NCBI RefSeq assembly: GCF_004348345.1
Contig: NZ_SMJZ01000043.1
Coordinates: 1 to 47,967 of the forward strand
Reading direction: 5' to 3'
Length of the DNA: 47,967 bases
Origin: Nonomuraea longispora
GTDB lineage: Bacteria; Actinomycetota; Actinomycetes; Streptosporangiales; Streptosporangiaceae
How positions within the stretch are numbered: position 1 is the first letter of the stretch; each line of letters begins with the position of its first letter. Of the stretch, positions 23,577 through 30,634 are shown in pieces. Below the pieces are notes generated by a model. That model was given only the letters and a program-made list of their open reading frames with translations, made no database searches and was not told the origin of the DNA. The position numbers and the translations under genes are program-made.

Positions 23577-24784
23577 GATGCGTCGTCCGTGCGGCCGGCG
23601 ATCCCACGGGCGACGAGGCCCTCGACCTCGTCCTCGGTGAAGCCGGCCTCGCGCAGCACCTCGTCGGTGTGCTGGCCGAGCAGCGGTGCCGGGTCGTAGC
23701 GGCGGCCGGTCGCGGCGGACATCCGGATCGGGTTGTCGACCACGTTCACCTGGCCGAGCCGCGGCTGGTCGAGCGTGCGTACGACATCGTTGTGCACGAC
23801 CTGCGGATGCGCGAGCACCTCGTCGTAGTCGAGGACGGGGCCGCAGAGGATGCCCGCCGCGCCCAGACGCTCGAGCACCTCGTCGGTGCCGAACCGCTCC
23901 AGTTCGGCATCCATGATCTTCCACAGCGCCGCCCGGTTCTGCTGCTGCGACTCGGCCGTCGCGAACTCGCTGCGCCGGGTCAGGTCGTCGATCCCGAGCG
24001 CCGTGCACACGTCGCGCAGGGGTTCGGGCCGGAACAGACCCACGATCGTCACCCAGCCGTCGGCCGTCTTGAAGGCTCCGACGAAGTTGTCGCGTTCCCA
24101 GTGGATCTCGTGGCGGCGCATCATCCATGCGGTCATCTCCTGCATCTGCTGGAACACCACGGTGTCGATCAGCGAGACGTCCACCCGCTGGCCCCGGCCC
24201 GAGGCCGACCGCTCGATCAGCGCCATCAAGATGCCCTGCACGAGCGCCATGCCGGCGCCGAAGTCGATGAACGGGACAGGGTAGATGCTCGGACGGCCGT
24301 CGTCACCGCGGTTGTGCCAGGCGGCCCCGCCGAACGACTGCAGCGCCATGTCCTGGCCGCCGAGGTCGCGCAGCGGGCCGGTGTCGCCGAATCCGGTGCC
24401 GTAGGCGTAGACCAGGCGCGGGAATCGCTCGCGCAGGGCCTCCCACCCGAGTCCCATCCGCTCGGCCACGCCGGCGCGGTAGTTGGACACCAGCACGTCG
24501 GTCTCGGCCAGCAGCCGCATCACCACGTCAAGTGCCTCGGGCTGCTTCAGGTCGAGCACGATCGAGCGCTTGTTGCGATTGAGCGAGATGAACGACGCGC
24601 TGTCCTCTATGCCGTCGGACTCGGTGTCGATCGACCGGCTGATGTCGCCGACGCGCGGCCGCTCGATCTTGATCACGTCGGCGCCGAAGTCGGCGAGGAT
24701 CTGGGTCGCCTGCGGACCGAACTGCACCTGGCTGAGGTCCACGACGCGTACGCCGGCCAGGGGCAGGGGTCGTGAGTCACTCAC
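23573..24784 (-). CDS. Class III CoA-transferase (CaiB/BaiF family)
   Basis: 403 residues. LAGVRVVDLSQVQFGPQATQ with ADFGADVIKIERP is the family opening, KRSIVLDLKQPEA the CoA-binding region, GLGGQDMALQSFGG-like sequence carries the catalytic Asp (GGQDMALQSF), and GRGQRVDVSLIDT follows. These enzymes move CoA between carboxylic acids through a mixed anhydride on that Asp. GTG 24784 has AGGAGGAG five bases upstream. With the ligase in the same regulon, the organism has two ways to activate the substrate, as in CaiB plus CaiC of carnitine metabolism. The neighbouring GH88-like gene is co-transcribed upstream. Confidence 0.93.
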   Translation of the reverse strand: MSDSRPLPLAGVRVVDLSQVQFGPQATQILADFGADVIKIERPRVGDISRSIDTESDGIEDSASFISLNRNKRSIVLDLKQPEALDVVMRLLAETDVLVSNYRAGVAERMGLGWEALRERFPRLVYAYGTGFGDTGPLRDLGGQDMALQSFGGAAWHNRGDDGRPSIYPVPFIDFGAGMALVQGILMALIERSASGRGQRVDVSLIDTVVFQQMQEMTAWMMRRHEIHWERDNFVGAFKTADGWVTIVGLFRPEPLRDVCTALGIDDLTRRSEFATAESQQQNRAALWKIMDAELERFGTDEVLERLGAAGILCGPVLDYDEVLAHPQVVHNDVVRTLDQPRLGQVNVVDNPIRMSAATGRRYDPAPLLGQHTDEVLREAGFTEDEVEGLVARGIAGRTDDAS

Positions 24785-24819
24785 GGGTACTCCTCCTGTG
24801 GTGGTGGGTTGGAGCCGGC

Positions 24820-25965
24820 TCAGATCCGGCCGGCCGGGACCACGCCGGTCAGGACCATCAGCGACTCGAGCAGAAAGTAGCTGCCGAAGACCAGCTCGAC
24901 GTTCGTCGCCGCGTCCTGCTGACGCACGGTGCCGCGACGCGTGAAGCATCCGCCGGTGAGCATGCCGGCCGGTCGTCCATCTGTGTCGTCGGTCGGCGTC
25001 AGATAGCGGTCGACCACGGCGTGAGCCGTGCGCTCGGCGAAGTCGCGGTATGGCGCGCCGTCCTCGCCGAGCGCGTGTGCGAGCCGCAGCGCGGCTGCGA
25101 TGGCCATCGTGGTCGCTGCGGTGTCGCGGTCGGTGTCCGGAATCGCGGGGTCGTCGAAGTCCCAGAAGGCGATCAAATCCTCGGGGACGTGCGCGATCCA
25201 CCAGTCGATGGTGCGGCGGGCGACGTCTCGCCACCGCGGGTCCTCGGGGCGTACGACGGCCGCGTGCGCGGCGTACAGCATCGCCCAGCCCTGCGCGCGA
25301 CCCCACGTGCTCCGGTCGTCGTAGCCCTTGTGGGTATGGGTGCGCAGCACCCGGCCGTCCTCCGGGTCAAGGGTGGAGGACTGGACAACCGAGCCATCCT
25401 GCCGCACGTGGATCTCCAAGACCCGTTCCAGATGCCGCGTGGCGATCCGGTCGAACGTCTCGTCGCCGGTGTGGTCCGCCGCCCAGAAGAGCAGGGCGAT
25501 GGCCTGGAGGGAGTCGATGCTGCTCTCGGCGGCGCCGACGGAGCTCGCCTCTTCCGCGTCCTCCCCGAGCGGGATCAGTCCGAGCCGCTCGTCGTACATG
25601 TCCGTGAGCACCCGCGCAGCCCTCAGCGCGATCATGTCGGTGCCGGCGTGGTCGACCAGCCGGGTGGCGGCCGCGGCGCCGAAGTAGAATCCGAAGCCCT
25701 TGAAGGCGGTGCGGTGATCCAGCCGGGGCAGCATCAGATCCAGCGCCGCCCGGGCGTGCGCGGCGCTGACCCGGGCGGGATCGAACGCGTGGGCGAGCCA
25801 GAGCTCACCTACGTACGCGCCACCGGTCCAGTCGCCGTCGGGGGTGACCGTCCAGTCGCCAGTCTCGCCCGAAGCCCAATGGGGTAGCCCACGCGACAGC
25901 ACCGAACGACTCCGGACGGCGCGCTCCACCATCCGTTCGCGCGCGAGTGCTAGTGATGTGCTCAT
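24820..25965 (-). CDS. GH88-like glycoside hydrolase (unsaturated glucuronyl hydrolase family)
   Basis: 381 residues of an alpha/alpha-barrel. GH88-typical stretches are AESSIDSLQAIALLFWAADH, STWGRAQGWAMLYAAHAA and WDFDDPAIPDTDRDTAATTM. The conserved Asp residues sit in these blocks. GH88 enzymes release 4,5-unsaturated uronic acid from oligosaccharides by hydrating the double bond. No polysaccharide lyase or uronate pathway gene is nearby, so the real substrate may be a different unsaturated or conjugated compound. No signal peptide: the enzyme is cytoplasmic. ATG 25965 has GGGAGGA upstream; an earlier start would cross the IclR operator. First gene of the CoA-transferase/hydratase operon. 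Confidence 0.85.
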   Translation of the reverse strand: MSTSLALARERMVERAVRSRSVLSRGLPHWASGETGDWTVTPDGDWTGGAYVGELWLAHAFDPARVSAAHARAALDLMLPRLDHRTAFKGFGFYFGAAAATRLVDHAGTDMIALRAARVLTDMYDERLGLIPLGEDAEEASSVGAAESSIDSLQAIALLFWAADHTGDETFDRIATRHLERVLEIHVRQDGSVVQSSTLDPEDGRVLRTHTHKGYDDRSTWGRAQGWAMLYAAHAAVVRPEDPRWRDVARRTIDWWIAHVPEDLIAFWDFDDPAIPDTDRDTAATTMAIAAALRLAHALGEDGAPYRDFAERTAHAVVDRYLTPTDDTDGRPAGMLTGGCFTRRGTVRQQDAATNVELVFGSYFLLESLMVLTGVVPAGRI

Positions 25966-26026
25966 GGAAGTCCTCCCGGGCGGAGTGGCATGGAGCCGAC
26001 GCCTGCGATAGTTGCGCATTTCTCCG

Positions 26027-26045
26027 AAATATCAGACGATGTCTG
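26027..26045. promoter_or_regulatory. IclR-regulon operator site 1
   Basis: AAATATCAGACGATGTCTG, with a perfect CAGAC-GAT-GTCTG core, lies between the divergent GH88 operon and iclR and covers the likely iclR start codon. Nearly the same sequence recurs at 28995-29013 and in weaker form at 29116-29133. It is a strong candidate for autoregulation by the IclR protein. Confidence 0.75.
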
Positions 26046-26875
26046 TCATGGTAAACGACCAGCCGACACAGGTGCGACCGACCTCCGCGAACGGCGGACG
26101 GACGACGGCGCCGGCGCTGCGTCGAGGGCTCGACATCCTCGAGCTTTTCCTCGACTCCTCCGAAGGCCTGCGGGTGCCCGAGATCACCGCCCGCCTCGGG
26201 CTGCCCCGGGCGAGCGTCCACGAGCTTGTGGGCGCACTGGTCGACCGCGGCTACCTGAAGGCGAACAGCGACGACCATCCGAGCAGCTACAGCCTCGGGG
26301 TGAAGGTGCTCCAGCTCGGCGGTGCCTACGAGCAGGCCCTCGACATGGCCGCGCTCGGCCGCAAGATCGCCAAGTCGGTCGCCGCGGAAAGCGGGGAGAC
26401 CGTCCAGGTGGCCGTGCGCGACGGCCGGCTCGCGGTGTACGTCGTCCGCGTCGACAGCCGGCATGCCGTCCGCCTGGTCTCGTCCGTGGGCAGCCGGCTG
26501 GCCGCGCACTGCACCGCGGGCGGCAAGATGCTGCTCTCCGCGCTCGACGACGACGAGCTCGACGCCCTCTACCCGGACGACGACTCGGTGGAGCCGATGA
26601 CGCAGCGGAGCATCGACTCCAAGGCCCGGCTCCTCTCCGGGCTGGCCGAGATCCGTCGGCGCGGCTGGTCCGAGGAGTTCTGCGAGTCCAACGACGACGC
26701 GGCGTGCGTCGCGGCTCCGGTCTTCGACGCGCACGGCACCTGTGTCGCGGCCATGAGCATCACTGTGCCGACCATCCGCTGGAACGAAGCCACGCGCGAG
26801 CGGAACCTCGACCTGGTGCGCGAGGGCGCCAGGGCGCTCTCCCGCGAGCTGGGTGCGAGCGGCAAGCACGTCTGA
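26039..26875 (+). CDS. IclR-family transcriptional regulator of the catabolic island
   Basis: 278 residues from ATG 26039 (ATG 26048 is an equal alternative; no clear Shine-Dalgarno, so possibly leaderless). The winged helix is ALRRGLDILELFLDSSEGLR, VPEITARLGLPRASVHELVG. The ligand domain has the IclR features GSRLAAHCTAGGKMLLS, RRRGWSEEFCESNDDAACVA and APVFDAHGTCVAAMSI. It sits between the GH88/CoA-transferase operon and the dehydrogenase operon, and a conserved palindrome occurs at its own start and before the other units. It probably represses or activates all three operons in response to the pathway substrate or a CoA-free intermediate. Confidence 0.93.
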   Translation: MSVMVNDQPTQVRPTSANGGRTTAPALRRGLDILELFLDSSEGLRVPEITARLGLPRASVHELVGALVDRGYLKANSDDHPSSYSLGVKVLQLGGAYEQALDMAALGRKIAKSVAAESGETVQVAVRDGRLAVYVVRVDSRHAVRLVSSVGSRLAAHCTAGGKMLLSALDDDELDALYPDDDSVEPMTQRSIDSKARLLSGLAEIRRRGWSEEFCESNDDAACVAAPVFDAHGTCVAAMSITVPTIRWNEATRERNLDLVREGARALSRELGASGKHV

Positions 26876-26877
26876 AC

Positions 26878-27978
26878 TCACGCGCCGGGCACGATGACCG
26901 AGCGTCCGGTCGCGCCTGCCGTCAGCGCCGAATAGGCCTCGTTGACCTCATCGAGAGCGAACCGGCGTCCGACGAGCCTGTCCAGCGGCAGCAAGCCGCG
27001 CTGGTGGAGGTCCAGGATCTGGGGGATCTGGACGACGGGGTTCGACGAGCCGTAGAGACTGCCCACCACGCGGCGCTCCTGCTGCACCAGAGCGTTCACC
27101 GGGACCGTGAACCCCGCCCCGACGCGGCCCAGGCCGACGGCCACCAGGGTGCCCGCCGTGCTCAGGCTGGCGAACGCCTGTTCCATCGTGGCCGGCGCAC
27201 CGACGGCGTCGACGGCCCAGCGCGCACCGCCGGGAGCGACCTCGTCGAGGACGGCGGTGAGGTCGTCGGCGGTCGCGTCGACCGTGTGTGTCGCGCCGAG
27301 CTCGCGAGCGAGCCGAAGCCGGGCGTCCACGGTGTCGACCACGACGATCGGAGCGGCGCCGACCAGGGTCAGGCCCATGACCGTGCTCAGCCCGACGCCG
27401 CCGGCGCCGATCACCACGACCGGCTCGGCCGTGGCCGTGGACATTACATTGAGGACGGCGCCGACGCCGGTCACGACCGCGCACCCCACGATCGCCGCGA
27501 CCTCGGCGGAGACGTCCTTGGGGATGACGACGACGGACCGGTCGGAGACCACGCAGCGCTCGGCGAAGCAGGAGACGCCCATGAGGTGGTGGACGGTTTC
27601 GCCACCGGCGCTCAGCCGGGTGGTGCCGTCGGGCAGGCCTCCGGTGGTGCCCTGAACGCGGCCGAGCACACACAGGGCGGGGCGGCCGCTGGTGCAGAAC
27701 TCGCATTCGCCGCAGCGCGGTCGCCAGGTCATCACCACCCGGTCACCCGGGGCGACGCGGGTGACTCCCGGACCGACGCCCTCGACGATGCCGACACCTT
27801 CGTGGCCGAGGACAGCGGGCAACCGCCCCTGGAGATCGCCGGTCATGTAGTGCAGGTCGCTGTGGCACACGCCCGCAGCCTCCACACGGACCTGCACCTC
27901 TCGGCGCTGCGGCACAGCCAGGTCAATGTCCTCGACCGTCAGTGGCGAGCCCGGCTCGCGGAGGACGGCTGCTCTCAT
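26878..27978 (-). CDS. Zinc-dependent alcohol dehydrogenase (MDR family)
   Basis: 366 residues. Catalytic zinc ligands are in GVCHSDLHYMTG, LGHEGVGIVEGVG and GCAVVTGVG. The structural zinc lobe is CGECEFCTSGRPALC (four cysteines), and the NAD site is VVVIGAGGVGLSTVMG. This is a complete class III-like or factor-dependent alcohol dehydrogenase. It shares an ATGA overlap with the U32-like gene upstream and converges on iclR with only two bases between stop codons. In the regulon it could oxidise a hydroxyl or an aldehyde-level intermediate after CoA removal; the substrate is not evident. Confidence 0.93.
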   Translation of the reverse strand: MRAAVLREPGSPLTVEDIDLAVPQRREVQVRVEAAGVCHSDLHYMTGDLQGRLPAVLGHEGVGIVEGVGPGVTRVAPGDRVVMTWRPRCGECEFCTSGRPALCVLGRVQGTTGGLPDGTTRLSAGGETVHHLMGVSCFAERCVVSDRSVVVIPKDVSAEVAAIVGCAVVTGVGAVLNVMSTATAEPVVVIGAGGVGLSTVMGLTLVGAAPIVVVDTVDARLRLARELGATHTVDATADDLTAVLDEVAPGGARWAVDAVGAPATMEQAFASLSTAGTLVAVGLGRVGAGFTVPVNALVQQERRVVGSLYGSSNPVVQIPQILDLHQRGLLPLDRLVGRRFALDEVNEAYSALTAGATGRSVIVPGA

Positions 27979-28979
27979 CGGTTGCTCCCTGGACGATGGG
28001 TCGTCCGGACCGTGGAGATGTCCGGTGCTGCGAAACGCGGCAGTGCGGGTTGGTCGCGTGCACCGAGCGGCGCCATCGGGGGTATGCCGGGCGTGCGCGC
28101 GAGCTGGTCGAGTCCGAGCCGCGCCCGGCGTACTCGCTCCCGGGCGGACGCGAGAGTGACCTTGTCCAGCTGGGCTCCGGCCGGGTAGATGTCCGGCGCG
28201 TTGCGCAGCCCGAACTTCAGGTAGACCGGGGCCGCGACCCGCACGATGTCGCCGATCTCGCCGTACCGGACGAAGCCGCCGATGTTGTCCGGTGTCTCGA
28301 CGTAGAAGTCGATCGTGGCGTCGCTCGCACCGCGCATCTCGGCCAGCTGAGCCAGCGAGAGATCCGAAGAAACGTTGATCGTGTCGGCACCGAGGCCGGC
28401 CTGCACGGCGAAGGAGACCGGGTTGGCAGGCGCGGACATCACCGACACCTTGAGCTGCGTCCGGGCCGGCAGCTTCCCGGTCGCACGCAGCCGGTGAGCC
28501 GCCCACAGCACTCCCTCGTCCGCGACAAGGAACGAGGCCACGCCGAGGTCGCTGGCCCGCATGATCTCCTCGACGGCGGCTCGAAGCTGGTTGGTCCCGC
28601 GGGCGCGTGTCCCGGGGGAACCGGCAGGGCTGAGGCGCGATGCCCCGACGTCCCAGTCCGCCCCGGGCCTGGCGAACAGGCACAGCTCCACCGATCGCTC
28701 CTGGCACAGCTGCACCATGTCGACGATCTCGCGATCGCTGAGCATCGTCACGCCCGAGCCCTGCGAGATCCGGTGAACGGGTACGCCGAGCGACTCCGCC
28801 TCCTTCAAGGCGACCTCCGTCGCGGCCGGCCCCTCCACGCTGGGCAGCTCGACCCGCCACGAACCGCCGCCGGGGAACACGAGAGACGACGCGGGCGCCT
28901 CCGGCGGCAGGGCGCCGAGAAGGCCGTTCTCCACGAGTGTCCGGACCGCGGGCGAGCCGGCGACCGTCCCGTCGGCCAT
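27975..28979 (-). CDS. U32-peptidase-like TIM-barrel protein of unknown function
   Basis: 334 residues. Strands such as VELPSVEGPAATEVALKEAE, VELCLFARPGADWDVGASRL and GADTINVSSDLSLAQLAEMR fit a TIM barrel. APVYLKFGLRNAPDIYPAGA resembles proteins annotated as U32-family peptidases in actinobacteria. No classical U32 cysteine cluster is visible, and proteolysis is unlikely. The gene heads the two-gene operon with the alcohol dehydrogenase and has AGGAGGG four bases before its ATG. A regulon operator lies 16 bases upstream of the start. The link to CoA-type catabolism suggests an enzyme, perhaps an aldolase- or lyase-like step, but that is speculation. The last ~40 residues look disordered. Confidence 0.7.
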   Translation of the reverse strand: MADGTVAGSPAVRTLVENGLLGALPPEAPASSLVFPGGGSWRVELPSVEGPAATEVALKEAESLGVPVHRISQGSGVTMLSDREIVDMVQLCQERSVELCLFARPGADWDVGASRLSPAGSPGTRARGTNQLRAAVEEIMRASDLGVASFLVADEGVLWAAHRLRATGKLPARTQLKVSVMSAPANPVSFAVQAGLGADTINVSSDLSLAQLAEMRGASDATIDFYVETPDNIGGFVRYGEIGDIVRVAAPVYLKFGLRNAPDIYPAGAQLDKVTLASARERVRRARLGLDQLARTPGIPPMAPLGARDQPALPRFAAPDISTVRTTHRPGSNR

Positions 28980-28994
28980 GAACCCTCCTGTTCA

Positions 28995-29013
28995 AAATCT
29001 CAGACAATGTCTG
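28995..29013. promoter_or_regulatory. IclR-regulon operator site 2
   Basis: AAATCTCAGACAATGTCTG matches site 1 at 17 of 19 positions, with a perfect CAGAC-AAT-GTCTG core. It lies 16 bases upstream of the U32-like gene start and within the divergent region facing the MHS transporter gene. Confidence 0.75.
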
Positions 29014-29115
29014 GCTGGCTAAACAGTTATCCCACCCGGGCGGACGGTGTCAAGGCAAGGTAAGGCGCCAGGTCGAGGGGTTGACCGATCCCGAGGTCGT
29101 GTGTCAACGTGCTCC

Positions 29116-29133
29116 AAATATCGGAGGCCGTCT
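29116..29133. promoter_or_regulatory. IclR-regulon operator site 3 (weaker)
   Basis: AAATATCGGAGGCCGTCT aligns with site 1 at most positions (AAATATC-x-GA ... GTCT) and lies 45 bases upstream of the MHS transporter start. A second half-match, AAATGTCAGA, begins at 29136, so two sites may be arranged in tandem. The core palindrome is imperfect. Confidence 0.5.
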
Positions 29134-29177
29134 AAAATGTCAGATGGATCGGGACGGCTCGCACGAACGGAGAACCG

Positions 29178-30497
29178 ATGCACCCGGAGCAGCAGGTGCC
29201 GGTCGAGCCTTCCGCGAACATGGCGCGGCCCAGCCGGCGGATGACGGCGGGCCTCGGCGGCGGCGTCGCGCTGGAATGGTACGACTGGAACATATACGGC
29301 CTGATGGCCGCCTTCCTCGCGCCCCATTTCTTCCCGTCGGAGGATCCGACCACCGCCGTACTGGCCTCGCTGGCCGTCTTCGGGGCCGGCTTCTTCGCAC
29401 GGCCGATCGGGGCGGCGCTGCTCGGGCCGGTCGCCGATCTGATCAGCCACAAGCGGGTGATGCTGATCTCGGTCGCGGCGATGTCGGCCGCCTCACTGAT
29501 TGTGGCCGTGCTGCCCACCTACGAAACGCTGGGCGCCGGTGCCGGCGTGGCGCTCCTGGTGCTGCGCCTGGTCCAGGGGCTGGTCACCGGAGCCGAGGCC
29601 GGCGTGGCCAACGCCATTGGCGCGGAGCTCTCTCCTGCCGGTGAGGAGGGCCGCTATCTCGGACTGATCAGCGGGACGTTCATCCAGCTCGGAATCGTCA
29701 GCTCCAGCGCGATGGCGTTCGTCGTGAGCGCGATCGTCTCGCCCGACGCGATGGCGGACTGGGCCTGGCGGTTGCCGTTCGCGATCGGCGGGCTGGCCGG
29801 CATCGCGGTTCTCTACCTGCGCAGAGTGCTGCCCGAGACGCTGGTCACCCGTGCGGTCAACCGCAGCCACGACAACGCCGAGCCGCGCGGCGCGACCTCG
29901 CTGTGGAAGACGCTGTGGCGGGCCCGGCTCGCGCTGGTGGCGGTCGTGGTCGTCATCGGGTCCGTCCAGATCGCCAACTATGCCTGGATCACCGGGCTCC
30001 CCAACCTGGCGAACTCCACCTACGCCGAGAACAGCACGTGGGTCTTCGCGCTGACCACGGTCATGGGAATCGTCTGGATCGTGTCCGGGCCGATCATCGG
30101 TGGCCTGGCGGACCGAGCCGGCACCGCCCGTGTGTTCACCACGATGCGACTGGCGCTGGTGCCGACGTTCTTCTTCATGCTGCTCTACCGCGAGCAGAAC
30201 CTCGCGATGTTCGCACTGGTCATGGTGATCGGCGGTGTGGTGGTCGGCTTCAACATGTGCCTCTACAACTACGTCGCCGTCACGCTGATGCCGCGCGAGA
30301 TCCGCACCACCGGCGTGGCGCTCGGCTATGCGCTCGGAGTCTCGATCTTCGGCGGCACCTCGTCGTACTTGCTGGTCTGGCTGCGCTCCAACGGCAACTT
30401 CTGGCAGTTCGCGGCGTACGGAGCGATCGTGGCGCTCGCCAGTGTCGTCCTCTACCACCTCGCCCGTTCCCGCGGGCACGTCCACGTCGGGCGCTGA
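29178..30497 (+). CDS. MHS-family major facilitator transporter
   Basis: 439 residues, 12 predicted membrane segments. GLGGGVALEWYDWNIYG at the first segment and RPIGAALLGPVADLISHKRV after the second are hallmarks of the metabolite:H+ symporter family (shikimate, citrate, alpha-ketoglutarate, proline/betaine carriers). LPETLVTRA marks the segment 6-7 loop. It probably imports the carboxylate substrate of the pathway using the proton gradient. It is the first gene of the ligase/acyl-CoA dehydrogenase unit, with an IclR-type site upstream. The ATG at 29178 fits the family; a second ATG 42 bases later (29220, MARPSRRM) is also possible. Confidence 0.93.
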   Translation: MHPEQQVPVEPSANMARPSRRMTAGLGGGVALEWYDWNIYGLMAAFLAPHFFPSEDPTTAVLASLAVFGAGFFARPIGAALLGPVADLISHKRVMLISVAAMSAASLIVAVLPTYETLGAGAGVALLVLRLVQGLVTGAEAGVANAIGAELSPAGEEGRYLGLISGTFIQLGIVSSSAMAFVVSAIVSPDAMADWAWRLPFAIGGLAGIAVLYLRRVLPETLVTRAVNRSHDNAEPRGATSLWKTLWRARLALVAVVVVIGSVQIANYAWITGLPNLANSTYAENSTWVFALTTVMGIVWIVSGPIIGGLADRAGTARVFTTMRLALVPTFFFMLLYREQNLAMFALVMVIGGVVVGFNMCLYNYVAVTLMPREIRTTGVALGYALGVSIFGGTSSYLLVWLRSNGNFWQFAAYGAIVALASVVLYHLARSRGHVHVGR

Positions 30498-30515
30498 CCG
30501 ACCCGAGGAGGTCTC

Positions 30516-30629
30516 ATGAGCACCACCGCCGTCGCCGCACCCACCACAGACCTGGAGTCCCGTCTGGAGCGCGCCGCCGAGGTGCCGCGACGTGTCGGCG
30601 GACGGGTCGTGACGCCGGAGGGGCGTTGA
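30516..30629 (+). CDS. Small 37-residue ORF between transporter and ligase
   Basis: ATG 30516 is preceded by GAGGAGG at ideal spacing, better than the site of the ligase itself. It encodes MSTTAVAAPTTDLESRLERA and ends VVTPEGR. Its stop TGA lies next to the ligase start region (a TTGA overlap if the ligase begins at TTG 30626). No family is recognised. It could be a coupling leader peptide for the ligase, a remnant of a lost enzyme, or a genuine small protein. The strong ribosome site is the main support. Confidence 0.45.
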   Translation: MSTTAVAAPTTDLESRLERAAEVPRRVGGRVVTPEGR

Positions 30630-30634
30630 CCACC

